A stretch of DNA of 64,000 bases from Tubulanus polymorphus (lineage: Eukaryota; Nemertea; Palaeonemertea; Tubulaniformes; Tubulanidae). The notes under the pieces were generated by a model, which was given only the letters and a program-made list of their open reading frames with translations, was not told where the DNA came from and did no database searches. The position numbers were made by a program, and so were the translations under genes. Position 1 is the stretch's first letter; each line of letters starts with the position of its first letter. Shown in pieces: positions 25,134 through 38,911 of the stretch. Where the stretch lies: positions 1,967,001 through 2,031,000 of the forward strand of contig NC_134031.1 of assembly GCF_964204645.1 (NCBI RefSeq), in the 5' to 3' direction.

Positions 25134-26443
25134 GTTGACAATTTCTATGCCGTATATGCATTGGAAATAGTTTCAGTTCATTCAAAACGGATTTTTAAGT
25201 CACCGACTGCAATAAAATAGCATGTTTAAACACGATTTAAATGCTGAAACAGCGCAAGGTACATCAATGATCCGCCATATTGTTTATATCAAAATCTTGA
25301 CAACCGGTACCCGATGTTTGGTTTTAATACGGTCCCGGTAAAGTAGACTGGTTGCCGGTCTCTATCTTTAGTGGGTTTCGAAAGCCGGTGCATTTAGCAA
25401 TCTGGTGCTTCAGATTTCCGATTTCAAAATTTAAAAAAAAGAAACGAAAACTTATCTTGTTTTAAGTTAAAAAATGTCTGTCCAGCTAACAACTTAAACT
25501 CGAAGCTCAGAACTAGTTCATTCAATTCAAACACAAAAGTAACTTTTCCAGTAAACAATAAAATGAGCTAGGCGAAAGCATTTACGTATTTCACAAACCT
25601 ATTAACAATATAGTGAAGTATAGTATACTATAGTATAGTATAGTATGATAAGACTTTCTGCTTCCAACAAGCCTATAACCATCACTCTACAAATATCTCA
25701 CAACGATATCGGCGTTTATTTACGGGAAATAGCTCAAAATGGAGGTGTACAGATTCTATGGTGGACAGCAAAAATGTCATTTTTTGAAGCGTGTTGGTTT
25801 CTTAGGCCGTGGCATTGACAGCAATCTGGTCGTAGAGATCAAGGGTATGTAAGGTATGAAAGCCTACGGTCTACGTTGATGGAATCTTGCGTATCAGAAG
25901 ACAGTGGTGTTAGGATGGCGTGTCAGGACTATTCCTGCATAATTAACTATTTCCATGTATTTACAATTGTTGTTGTGCTCAAACAATTATGTATAATTTC
26001 GAGCAATAAAATTTCAAACATCTCATGTTTTATCATTCTCCTCCGTCAATACATGTAGTTTGGTTTCGCAATATATCTCCGCATTATCGAGTGGACACAT
26101 GCCGTTATTACAGTGTCATCAGCGTTAATAGAGCAAGCTTAGCTTCACATTGAATCTAATCATTCATAAATTCAAGATTTGACACACGAGGAAAGTTTAA
26201 CGTGTGTTTTAGTTGAAAGAGTTTTTCCGCTAACAATAAAACGCGCACAGCGAGTTCCATAAAGATTCCACGCAGAAGTCGAGCATTATTTATCGTCACC
26301 ACATGATATATCGTAAAAATGCTAATAAGCCACCTGAAGAAAACTTGAATTGGAAATGTGTTTTTACAAGTCAATTGACAACTTAGTGTAGTGTAGAGAG
26401 TGACCTCAGTTCTAATAGTTTTTTACGGGTTGTTTGCAGCACG
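25134..26443. other. Divergent promoter interval between the coiled-coil and SLC22 genes
   Basis: The two genes are transcribed away from each other from this 1.3-kb interval, so both promoters probably lie here. I see no clear TATA box. A TAGACTGGTTGCCGGTCTCT end (about 25347-25366) matches the 2409 element, and an ATAGT microsatellite lies at about 25610-25650. TTGTTTGCAG directly before the SLC22 start region (ending near 26440) may be a 5' UTR splice acceptor. No coding exon is seen. Confidence 0.55.
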
Positions 26444-29400
26444 ATGGAAGTTGAAACCGTTTTGAACGATTTAGGGAAATATGGAAGATATCAGATATTT
26501 CAATTGTTTATTATCGAAATAATAGGTTTACCGGGGGCTATATCTACACTCGGTTTGATATTTCAAGGTAAACAGTGTCTCATTACATGTATTCCGAAAA
26601 GCATAAGACTAAACTTTCTTACGTAAATTGAAATTGAAATTGAAACTAACATTGAACGACACAATTAATAATAATAATTAGTTAATAATTACATATCAGG
26701 GAAACATATTGTTTCTATTTTTCAAAATTCAGGATGGACTCCAGAACATCATTGTAAACTGTCTACTGTGAATCAAACAGTGAACCAATCGATACCGTAT
26801 ACAACTAATGAGGATGGAGAAATAAAGCTCGATCAGTGTCGACAATTCAAGTCAATTACAGATAATACCACAGTCGCCTGTCAAAACGGTTACTATTATC
26901 AGTCACATGGTTATTACACTCTTACCGAACAGGTCAGTCAGTCACTCTGCATAAGATATTTATGATCAAATCACCAGGAAAATGATTGAATGGTTTTATC
27001 TATTTTCAGTTTTCGTGGGTTTGTGAATCCAGTCACATGAATGCTCTAGCGGTGACGATATTTTTTGGGGGTATTTTGGCCGGAAGTATAGTGGCGCCAC
27101 CTTGGTCGGATTACTTCGGAAGGAAAATTCCGTATATAGTCTGTTCTCTATTGCTCGCTGTTTCGATGTTTCTTCCTGTCATTTTTGTCAACCAAGCATT
27201 TTTCTTCGCAATGAAATTCTCCAGCGGGGTTTTCACTATTGTAAATATTTTCTATCATCGATGATGAACTAAAAGCCTAAAAATCATTGGATTCCTTGAA
27301 AAGTGTAATGATAAATTGCTATATAATAGGAAATTGATATGAGAAAGAAATTGAATAAACATCCGAATCTTATATAGAATTACAGTTTATCCCCGATATA
27401 CTGTCCTCCCATTTACCGCCATACTCTCTATACCACCTACGAGCTAGATTATTATATAGATTGAGGTTAGATAATTACTCTTAGATACCGCTAACATCGT
27501 TCTGCACCCATGTGGGCGGTATATCGGGGGATGACTCTATATATCTATAGAATTATAAGATAGAAAAACCATTTACGTGAGTTTCTGTTCCGTCCAGCTT
27601 TAGATACTTTGGTTGTTTCTTTTAGGGCGCGACCTTAACTGGTTATATTTTGGTTTGTGAATGGTTCCCGACCGATCAACGTTCATTCGCAAACGCATTT
27701 CACATGCTTTCATTTACAATGGGAATGCTTTTAACTGGAGTCTGCGGCTACTTTTTCACTCACTGGAAATACCTACAAATCGTCGCCGGTATCATTCCTT
27801 GTTTCGCCATTCTAGGAATTTGGTAAATAGATTTTTTAGATAACAAAGTATTGATTCGAAATCGGATATATTCATGAAATGATTTTGTAATTAGGTTTTA
27901 CGATGAATCTGTGTCGTGGCTCATCGCTAATTCCAGACCCGAAGAAGCGATCAGAATTTTGAAAAAAGCTGCGAAATTCAACAAACGCTCGCTATCACCA
28001 GCCGTTATTTCTGCCATAAGAAAAACTACAGAATCCACAAAAAAAGGTGAACAATGTTGACTAACTGGATCATTCATAAGAAAATTATATTCATCTTTAT
28101 GCTATCATTTGTTCCCTACTCTTGCATAGCTAGAAATAAGTCGATTGAGATATAGATCATAATGTTATGAGAATTGAATGGTCAGTGACCCGATGAATAG
28201 TTTACGTAGATCCAAATCGATTGCTCTTAATGATTTTTTATCCTTTTTCATACATAAAATTTAGATGAAATATCAGTTGTGGACAGAGTAAGGCTAGTGT
28301 TACGAGATATGGTCGGCTGTGCAAAGGGTAGTGAAAATTCGGACGATGAAACGATTGGAATTTTGCAGATTCTCAAACATCCAAAACTGCGTCTATACAC
28401 GATACTAGAAGCTATTATCTGGTACGCATTATGAATGCATATGATATCTATTGTTGGTAGGAAGTATTTATCGTATTTTCTATAAGTTTATTTTTTTTCG
28501 CAGGTCTTTTACAAGTCTAACTTATTACGGGTTGACATTGAGTACGACAGTAATGGCTGGAGGTCGATTTGCTAATTATTTTTTGGCCGCTGCTATTGAA
28601 ATACCAAGTTACCTTGCGATGCACTTTGTACTACAATTGTAATGTTTAATCACCAAAAACTGCGTTAATCAAATACTGTATTTGAATTATGCTCGGTACA
28701 TGCTTATATGTATTTTTCAGTGTTGGAAGACGAGTATTTTTGATGTGGCTTTATGCTATAACCGGTCTAGTTTTGGTAGCTGCGACGTTTTGTCCACAAA
28801 GTGTCGGTAAGTATAATACATGTATAAACATGTAGAGAGAATCCCACAATAATAACGAAAAAACAGTCCGAAAATGTAACTGAAGCTGGTAGTTTATTCT
28901 ACGTTTCGACTATAATCTAATAGTCATCCTCAGGAATAATGAAATACAACAGAAATTATGAGATAAATATGTATTACAGGAAAATTTCTAGAAACATCAT
29001 GTAACGTTGAATCTTGTGTTTCTAGGAGAAACGAATTTGGTTCCGTTGATTATGACGTTTAATACGGCAGGAAAATTCTGCTGTACTGCAGCTTTTGGTA
29101 TCATTTATATCCATACCAGTGAACTTTACCCGACTAACTTCAGGTGAGATTCCCGTTAAATAACTTAAAGAGAAAGTTGTTTTCCCTTTACTCACTGTAT
29201 TATCTATTTCACAGAAACCGTGGCGTGGGTATTGCTTCAGCGTTTGCCCGAGTTGGTTCGATGACAGCACCATTCGCCGCTTATTTGGTAGGTTTTCAAT
29301 CTCGTTAATTTTCAACCTTGTCACTTGTTTAACATTTCAACATTACGATTGAATTGTTTCAGGCTCAATTTATATCCTGGTTGCCGGGCGTGATTCTCGG

Positions 29401-29548
29401 GTGTATTGGACTGGTTACCGCTTTACTGATGATACCCTTACCGGAAACTAGGGGTGTACCGATGCCTCAAACTATCAGCGATATCGACCGACCTAAAAGC
29501 AATTTAAACCAAACTTCAGATGAAAATGAACTAGGACAAATTATATAA
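26444..29548 (+). CDS. SLC22-family (organic cation/anion/carnitine-type) transporter
   Basis: There are 11 exons: 26444-26567, 26733-26932, 27010-27240, 27626-27822, 27895-28046, 28265-28421, 28504-28638, 28721-28806, 29026-29143, 29215-29287, 29363-29548. They sum to 1659 nt, or 552 aa, normal for SLC22. The first TM segment is at residues 16-41. A large Cys-containing extracellular loop follows (about 42-112). The MFS signature WSDYFGRK is at 140-147. A cytoplasmic central loop follows ESVSWLI, and the family-typical HTSELYPTNFR is near the C-terminal half. About 12 TM helices are expected. It should act as a plasma-membrane polyspecific solute carrier. The substrate cannot be read from sequence. 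The tail after PLPETRG is short and hydrophilic. Confidence 0.92.
28829..28970 (-). repeat. Dispersed repeat with hammerhead-like hairpin (second copy)
   Basis: On the minus strand it reads CTGAGGA, stem GACTAT/ATAGTC, GAAACGTAG, AATAAACT, then a tail ending GTGGGATTCTCTCTACATG. It matches 22388-22525 almost end to end. It lies in SLC22 intron 8, opposite to the gene. Confidence 0.8.
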
Positions 29549-31003
29549 TTCAATGCAAGACAATCCATCAAAGCTGGTCGAAACCTTAGTTGGCGGAAAG
29601 TCCACACAAAAACAGTTCTATTTTTTTATCGAAGGCCGCCAGGCCTCAGGTCGACATCCACTCCATAGGACAGGCTGGCGGCGGTATTCGTCACAAAAAT
29701 CGGCTACACACATTTACTAACTCCTGCCGGTGAATAATGGACACTGAATTTATTTCGGCATATATTACATTACTTCCAATATTTTATCTCAGCTGTAATA
29801 GAGACGTTCTTATTCGATGATTAAATGTGCGCCATTTGATTATATGTTTATTTTTCGTCATTCTCTCAAAATTCATAGATGCGTTAAAGCTTGTACGTGA
29901 AGAAATCAATATTTTCAGTTAAGAAATGATAAAACAACAGAATCTTATGGAACATAATTTTTTTTTCAATTCATTGTTCAATATTTATTTATCATGAAAT
30001 CTTGCACGATTGTTGATAAACAGACAATAAAATTTACAGAAAAAATGGTGTATATAAAATTTCTTTGTAAATAGGATAACAATGAAACAGACAAGATTAA
30101 CACTAATGCAAGTTACCAAATTTCAAAATATTTACATACATGCTGGAAAAAGTGGAAATAGAATGTGCCGCTAGAGAATGTGCAAGGCATGGTCTGCAAA
30201 TTTGCCTACGTAACTAGCAAATAGATGATAAAAAAGTAAAATCCTGAATTGGTCTTCCTTGTCGAGACTTCGAATGTTGGGGATCTTACAAATATTACAT
30301 AAAGTTCATCTCTCAGATTTTACCATCTAGAGCACACCATTATAAAATGGGATTCAGTTTCAACTTCCCTACATACGGTGCAAAGCCTATCTGCTTCGGG
30401 TATCTTTATATGCCTGCCCCTCTCGATGCGGGTGAGCGCTGACCAGTCTGGACTGCGATTTCTTGGGGTTCGACCCCAAATGGTCTAGGGCAAGACCGTA
30501 TTGGACGGCTTGGTCGGTATCAGATGGTTGTGGTCGGTGTTTAGTACTACCCAAGATCATCGACCTTGAAAACCGGCATTTCTTAACCCTGATATATAAA
30601 CGCAAATACAAATCTACTGTTTGTGTCTGGACTTTATTTATGGTTTATAGACGATAATCAAGCAAATAATAGCCCGAGAAAGAGCGAATAAAGGTGAATT
30701 TAGACACAGTCACTGCTTTTACAAATAGTCGTGGTTTACGGTTCCGTAACTACCCACATCGGAACAACAGCAAGAAAAAGTAGATTCTAGTTTGAACCAT
30801 TTGATTAAAAGATTTATCGCCTATTTATCGGCCCAATTCAAATGATCAATGACGTTACTATAATGTTAAATTCATTCAATGCAGTTTATTTTCCTTTATT
30901 TTCTAATTCAATAGGAGTATTAAGATGATTTGTTTATTTTTTGCCTGCTTTCTTCTACTCTAGGGCAGCCTAGTAGGTGTTATCGTAATAAGATAGATAA
31001 ATT
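29549..31003. other. SLC22 3' UTR and intergenic DNA before YEATS4
   Basis: A polyadenylation signal AATAAA at 30026-30031 is a good candidate for the SLC22 transcript. A tRNA-derived SINE lies at about 30415-30650. The rest is AT-rich, with no coding exon seen. The YEATS4 promoter must lie near 30900-31000. Confidence 0.55.
30415..30650 (+). repeat. tRNA-derived SINE
   Basis: GATGCGGGTGAGCGCTGACC looks like an A-box region. GGGGTTCGACCCC is a strong Pol III B-box. After an unrelated body, the end GTGTCTGGACTTTATTTATG recurs at about 37595-37615. A Pol III head plus a shared tail supports a SINE family. Confidence 0.6.
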
Positions 31004-33383
<2,380 letters not shown>

Positions 33384-35241
33384 TCCTCTTCTAATAATAA
33401 GACTATCAGCTAGGCTGTGCGAGTTCACTCCGTGATAAAACTTCAGACAATATTACGATCGTAACCTTTTGGAAAAAGTGGAAAATTCATGCCGGTAAAG
33501 GTTTCCGCTGCCACGAAGGTTGAATCGGCAGAAACTTCAATTGATAAAATAAGAACCGTTCATCGACGGGAGCGCGATCGATAGCTAAAAACCTGCATTT
33601 AAAACTCCTCGACGGTGTATTTCGACGAATGTTGTAAATATGTAAATAAATTGAATTGTGTATAAATGAAAACAAAATTATTCGATGAGCTTACTGGTAT
33701 TTTATTAGAAACCTTCCAAAAAAGTTCTCAAATAAATATATAAACAATGCCAGATATTATTAGCCTATCTGGCCTTTATAGTATTTATAATAAGTTTGAT
33801 TACATTGAAATGAGAATTTTTCTAATAAATGTACAAAGTTTTTTACAGGCTTTTGATCGTATTAAATCTAAATTTATCATCCATTAAAAGAAAGAAGTTT
33901 AAAAACACAGCTCTGAGTGGAAACGGCTTGAATTGCATAGAAACAAATGTATTAGCTGTGTTGAAGGTCGTGTGAATGAGGGGCACCTGCTTGCCTTGTT
34001 CTATCAATGACAATTATTATGCAATAGAATTCAAAACCAATATTTTCTAAAAGCACCAGATTGAAAAGAAACCTCAATAGTCATCCATGTCTGAAGTACT
34101 AAATAGTAAAATTAAACAATTTGAAAGGAAAATGGAAAATATTCCACTTTTTAAAGCTTTTTTCTCATTTGCCTTTTACTACATTTAATGATCTCACAAT
34201 ACTTCAATCTACCTATTTATCTCAATTACACTAAATATCTCAACCACAAAATCATATTTACTTAAACTATTTATTAATCATCTGGGACCAGTTTTCACAA
34301 TCTCAGTCAGACAGCGTTAATTGTCTTCCAGTTGCACAGTTAGGACATGTCTTTGAATTTTAAGACTGGTCGGATCGGCTATAGGAACTGATGAATAATC
34401 TTACAAATCTAAGCCTTGAATTAGCATTAATGGGCCTTAAAAAATTAAAAGCAATTGCCTAGACGGTGCAACTGGGCCCTCTGGATTTCTGAGGACTGAT
34501 CAATAAGACTTAATCATTTTTTGAAATCAACTTTTAAAAGATGTCGAAGAACAATCCTCTGTAAAACTGAGCCCAGAAGTCGATAAACCTATAAACTGAG
34601 CTAAATAATCTCAATAAAACTACCTGGCTATACGGCGTATAACCCTGCATTACAGAAATATCCATGAAACGAGAGTGAACAGTAAACCGGTACTTGTATC
34701 ACAGATAATATGGCACTTATTATACATAATTGAATGAGTGCACGACATTCAATGAAGATTCTGTCATGTGCGACGAGTTTTTGGCAAATTAACTACATGT
34801 AGCTGAGCAGCAATGAAATTATTCCTTAAGAAATATCAATCATTGACCCTTAAAATATTCTCATTTATGACAATCAAGTATTGACTATCGTTTTACAATA
34901 TGTATGGATGACCAACATTTTCGCTTAGGTTTTAGACCCTTAGACTATTTTCATTTATGACAATCAAATATTGACTGATGATTTAAAATATCTATGAATG
35001 ACCAACATCTTTGCTTAGGTTTTAAAGTGAGTTTTTTTAAAGTCCAATATCTCTATCGAAATGAGGACTTTTTCGTAAAATTAAGTGCATGGAAAATTTC
35101 GCCTTTCACGTCTGACAATGGCTGCACATGTATGGGTATAGAAAATGAACTCATCATTCGACTTTAGACCCTAAAAACTTATCAGAAAACTCCGGAACTA
35201 GGTCCAGCAGACAAGAACCGCCGATCGATGTTAGTTAGTAA
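33384..35241. other. Convergent 3' intergenic region, YEATS4 to SLC25
   Basis: AT-rich DNA with no coding exon. The YEATS4 3' UTR should end soon after the AATAAA at 33644. A very degraded MITE-like stretch is at about 34285-34475 (GGGACCAGTTTTC at one end, GTGCAACTGGGCCC at the other). Two ~70-base diverged direct repeats (TATTTTCATTTATGACAATC type) lie at about 34855 and 34935. Confidence 0.55.
33644..33649 (+). promoter_or_regulatory. Polyadenylation signal for YEATS4
   Basis: A canonical AATAAA lies 260 bases after the YEATS4 stop codon, with GT-rich sequence just downstream (GAATTGTGTATAAATG). Confidence 0.55.
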
Positions 35242-37350
35242 TTATGAATTTGCCGGTAAATACTGGTAGTACATTTGACGAGATTTCTCCCAGAAAACGA
35301 GACTGAGTACGGTGTGCGGCGCCAGTCGCAGAAACTGCGGTGCCCAGCCTTTATAAAAACCCCACACGCCTTCCGTGCGACAGATCTTCGCGAAACAGTC
35401 GAACACGTTTTTGTACGCGACGCCTTTTCCGTTACTGTCGAATCCCTGATTGTAAATACGCGTAGACATCACGTCGAACGGAGTCATACAAACCACGACG
35501 ACTACTCCACTTAAACAACTCGCGTAGAACGCCGTTAGAATGTGTCCCGGACTATTGATCTGAAAAATCGAATGAAAAAACAGGTCGCTACGGATCAGTC
35601 ATTCTTGTGGATATAACGAGTTCTAAAGTAGGAGAAAATTTCAAATTTTGAGAAAGCGTTCGCATCACTTTCATATCCCAATATCCCTCATAGATCGGTA
35701 CTGTTTATCTGATTCGGTGGTTTTGAAAGCAAATTCTTATTTTTCGAATTCTGTTACCGGCTTGGGCAACAAATCCTGGGGCCGGTTGCATAGTTATGGC
35801 TTAGACTTAAGACTAGTCTAAGACCAACTTAGTTCGATAGCCGATCTAACAAATTTAAGACCGGTCTTATGATTTAAGACCATTTTTGGACTTAAGTCAT
35901 GACTGAGCAACTGGCCCAAGGTCCTAACTGTAACAATTTAGGCGTAGTCTATCTACTGTACTAAAATTTCTAAATAGCTTACAGTGTTTTCGATGAGAGC
36001 CAGGTCCCAGGTCCCAGACCCGTCTGTTGTTTGTTAAGGACCCGCCTGTTTTTTCAAACCAGCTTTTGTTTCAGGGACTGTGACATAGGGGGACCCTCCT
36101 GTTTTTTAAAGGGACCTGGCTTGCTAATTTCTTATTGAAAACACTGGCTTATTCCTCAAAATTGAAGGAGTTTTAAAGGTGGTTTTTACACTCGTTACCT
36201 GCATGTCTTCTATATAGTGTTTAGCGTATGAAAACGTAGATAGCTGAGCCGCTGAACCGACCATTACTCGTAACATGGCCGCCTCAACTCCTCGCCATAA
36301 TCCGAACACGCCTCGTATTCTGTATATAGATCTAAATCCGTCAGCCATTGAGGTGTGTTCGTGTTGATGACCGACGGCTATCATTGAGGTAGCTTTAGAT
36401 TGTAGATGCGTCTTCAACTGAAATAAAAGCAGTTAAAGTATTTTTCAAAAACGTTACGTTTATAGAATGAATAGTGGGTATCGATCGGCAACCTGGAAAC
36501 ACTTTTCAAGACACTGAGTTACTAGTGTGAAAAACGGACGATTAATTTTTGAAAGTGCAGATTAAATGTCTAGCATTTGTAGTTAATTTTCAATTAAAAA
36601 TCTCCCGGGCGGTGAAGTACTGAACGCATGCAGTTTATTACGTAAGCATGAAATTTGACTTTTCAAGCCCCTCCCTCCCCCTGTACGCAAAATCAGCCAT
36701 TTTTTCATATACATTTAGCATTACAGTACGCAATTGCACTGACCCCTCCCCTAATGCGTACGTAATAAATGAATGATCCCTGGTCGACCAGTTTTTGAAA
36801 GTGTACTGATAGAATAGTGTTTGTAGTCCATTTTCAATTAGAAATCTTTAATCTATAAAGTTCTTAACCAAAAGAAAGGAGGGACGATTTAAATATTCGG
36901 AAGAATGCCGATAAACAATCGATGTCTGAGGGGTACAGGGTGCAAGGGGATCTCACATACCATATACATCGGGCTTCCAACTGATGCTCCTAAAACTCCG
37001 GCCAGCGCCCCCGCGCACACCGACTTCCACCAGATCGGTCGGCCGTTCTCGTCTTTCGTCAGTCCTAGATTCGTAAAACACTGGAACGCTCCTAACCGCA
37101 CGCCGTTCATAAACAACTGATACCACAACGCCGGTACGAGTCCGCTCTGTAAACTCAGAATTCCGTCGGTGCGACCGATTTTATAGAACGCGTGGAACAC
37201 GTTGCGATAATGAACGGTGTACATCCCGCGAGCTTGTAGCTCCCCCTGGAGCTGCATGCGAGTTTTAACCACTTCGAGCGGGTTCGTAAAGAACCCGGCT
37301 CCACACGCGGCTATTCCGCCTAAAACAAATTCCACGCGGTTATCGGTCAT
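35242..37350 (-). CDS. SLC25A35: Mitochondrial solute carrier, SLC25A34/35 type
   Basis: There are three exons, 5' to 3': 36961-37350, 36199-36417, 35242-35559, all phase 0, giving 308 aa. Three mitochondrial-carrier repeats are seen. Repeat 1 has [18 protein letters not shown]. Repeat 2 has [14 protein letters not shown], with a relaxed PxDxxK as in this subfamily. Repeat 3 has [29 protein letters not shown] and [14 protein letters not shown] close the protein as in human SLC25A35. It should be a six-helix carrier of the inner mitochondrial membrane. The transported substrate of this subfamily is not firmly established. A34 and A35 cannot be separated from this reading alone, so the symbol is the nearest match. 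Confidence 0.92.
35775..35921. mobile_element. ~147-bp MITE, CC(A/T)GGG family
   Basis: It begins CCTGGGGCCGGTTGCATAGT and ends GAGCAACTGGCCCAAGG. It lies in SLC25 intron 2 and shares internal blocks with the copies at 14769, 17044 and 17520. Confidence 0.75.
36546..36847. mobile_element. Duplicated segment flanking a TIR-like insert
   Basis: A ~57-base segment (TTTTTGAAAGTG through TTTTCAATTA-AAAATC) occurs at 36546-36603 and again at 36792-36847. Between them lies an insert with imperfect inverted ends (TTTATTACGTAAGCATG near 36634-36650, its complement near 36754-36775) and two C-rich tracts. The insert resembles a small DNA element. The flanking duplicate is too long for a normal target-site duplication. 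Confidence 0.5.
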
Positions 37351-37559
37351 TCTTGCGATGATTTAAAAATGGCGCCGAAATTTTTTCGCATTTTTTTCGT
37401 ACGGATAACCTTGATTACTGAGAAGTGTTGATTACTGCTTTAGCATCCCTTAATGTTATTGATTTGCTGAAAGAGAAATAATAAAAAAATCAAGGAATCA
37501 TGTATCATCAAGCGGTTATCCAGATTCAGAGCACAGACTGTCGAGTGCTCGACTCTTGC

Positions 37560-37625
37560 CTCTGCTCTCGTTTGGAGTGGGCACTGGTTTGTCCGTGTCT
37601 GGCCTATTTATGGTTTTTTTTTTAA
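37560..37625 (+). repeat. SINE tail fragment
   Basis: TTGTCCGTGTCTGGCCTATTTATGG-like sequence followed by a T run (37610-37622) matches the end of the SINE at 30415-30650. The Pol III head is missing or unrecognisable. Confidence 0.45.
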
Positions 37626-38384
37626 TAGGCCTCTAATACCTTTTCTTATCTTACCATAAACTTATCTTTTTAACAACACTAGTGCTAGACGGTGGAAAGT
37701 CCGTGACCTTAACTGCAGTAAACCGCATATCCGATTACAAAGTTTACCACGACGTAGGTAAAATACCCGCACGCACATCGCATGCTGTCAGTGTCATCGA
37801 ATAAAGTTTGAATTGAATTAGGTCGATTGATCAGGAGTGTGGTCAGTAAAATGTCGCGGAGAATTCACCAACAGTCATTCTGCCGTAAACTATCAAATTA
37901 CTGTTTAAATATGTAATAGGCACCTACGTAGATCCGGGTTAGAAACCCTCGTCTTTCTCATACGTACTTCTAAAATCAAAATTCTGTGTAGCAAACGGCG
38001 GCGGCCCGTGGCAGTGGAGGATTCTTTCTCTGGCAAGCGACGATTTCGAATGGCTTGTGGCTATATCACAGTTGTCAATATCCATTAATCTTCACCATTT
38101 CACGGATGTGGTTCAAATCCCACAAAGTAGATTCCGAAACGGTTGGCCTGGGTATGGTATTCGGACTAGATATGGTTAGTCTATGTACTGGTATCTATTA
38201 TCATTACCATGGTAATCAATATTGGCTGGACGAGACGCTCCAAAGCAAGTTATAGCACGCGCGGTTCCTGAGATTTCAATGTTTTTAAGTGCTGACCGTT
38301 GTGAAGCTTTATATCGGATGGGGCTTTTTTCGAAAATCCATAAAAGCGGTAACGTAATCTCATTTTCTCTGAATAACATAATGT

Positions 38385-38440
38385 ATAGTTTATTTACACG
38401 AACGTTTTCGGGATTTTATCCCGTCATCAGGTGAAATACA
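38385..38440 (-). repeat. Hairpin repeat with hammerhead-like core
   Basis: The minus strand reads CTGATGA, stem GGGAT-AAA-ATCCC, GAAAACGTTCG, then AATAAACTATAC. It shares core and order with the 12854, 22388 and 28829 repeats but has a different stem sequence. Confidence 0.6.
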
Positions 38441-38911
38441 TGTGAATATCAATCACTGCATAAAACTACTGATTTATTTACACTAAAGGTTATCAAAGTG
38501 CTTAATTCCAAATTAATCGATACATTTTTGTGAAGTGAACTAAGAAGACAATTCTGGATGGATGTAATTTATATTAACAGTATTTGTAGTGAAGGTTATC
38601 ATCTTTTTGACTTGAAAAATCATTACGGATCATCTAGATTCCAAGCGATCATAGTTTTGCAAAGAGAAACCCAATGAAACCTAAGACAATTTCGGATAGA
38701 CTCACTTTGTATTTACAGTACTTGTAAGTAAGGGTTATCAAATTACAAATGCTAAATTCCAAGCTGGTTCGATACATTTTTTGCGAAGAGCAAGGTAAGG
38801 ACACTAGTTAGACATTCTGGAGTATGGACACTAAGACAATCTGGAGTATGTAGCCTAAAAACTTTTAGGACAATCTTGATAGTTCCATAACACATCGATA
38901 CGATATCATCA

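Larger units (their letters stand above)
37351..38911. other. Intergenic region between SLC25 and the permuted Ras gene
   Basis: It holds the SLC25 5' UTR and promoter near 37351-37450, a SINE tail at about 37560-37625, a hairpin repeat at 38385-38440, and the 3' UTR of the permuted Ras gene (TTTATT at 38473 is a possible minus-strand polyadenylation signal). No coding exon is seen. Confidence 0.55.
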
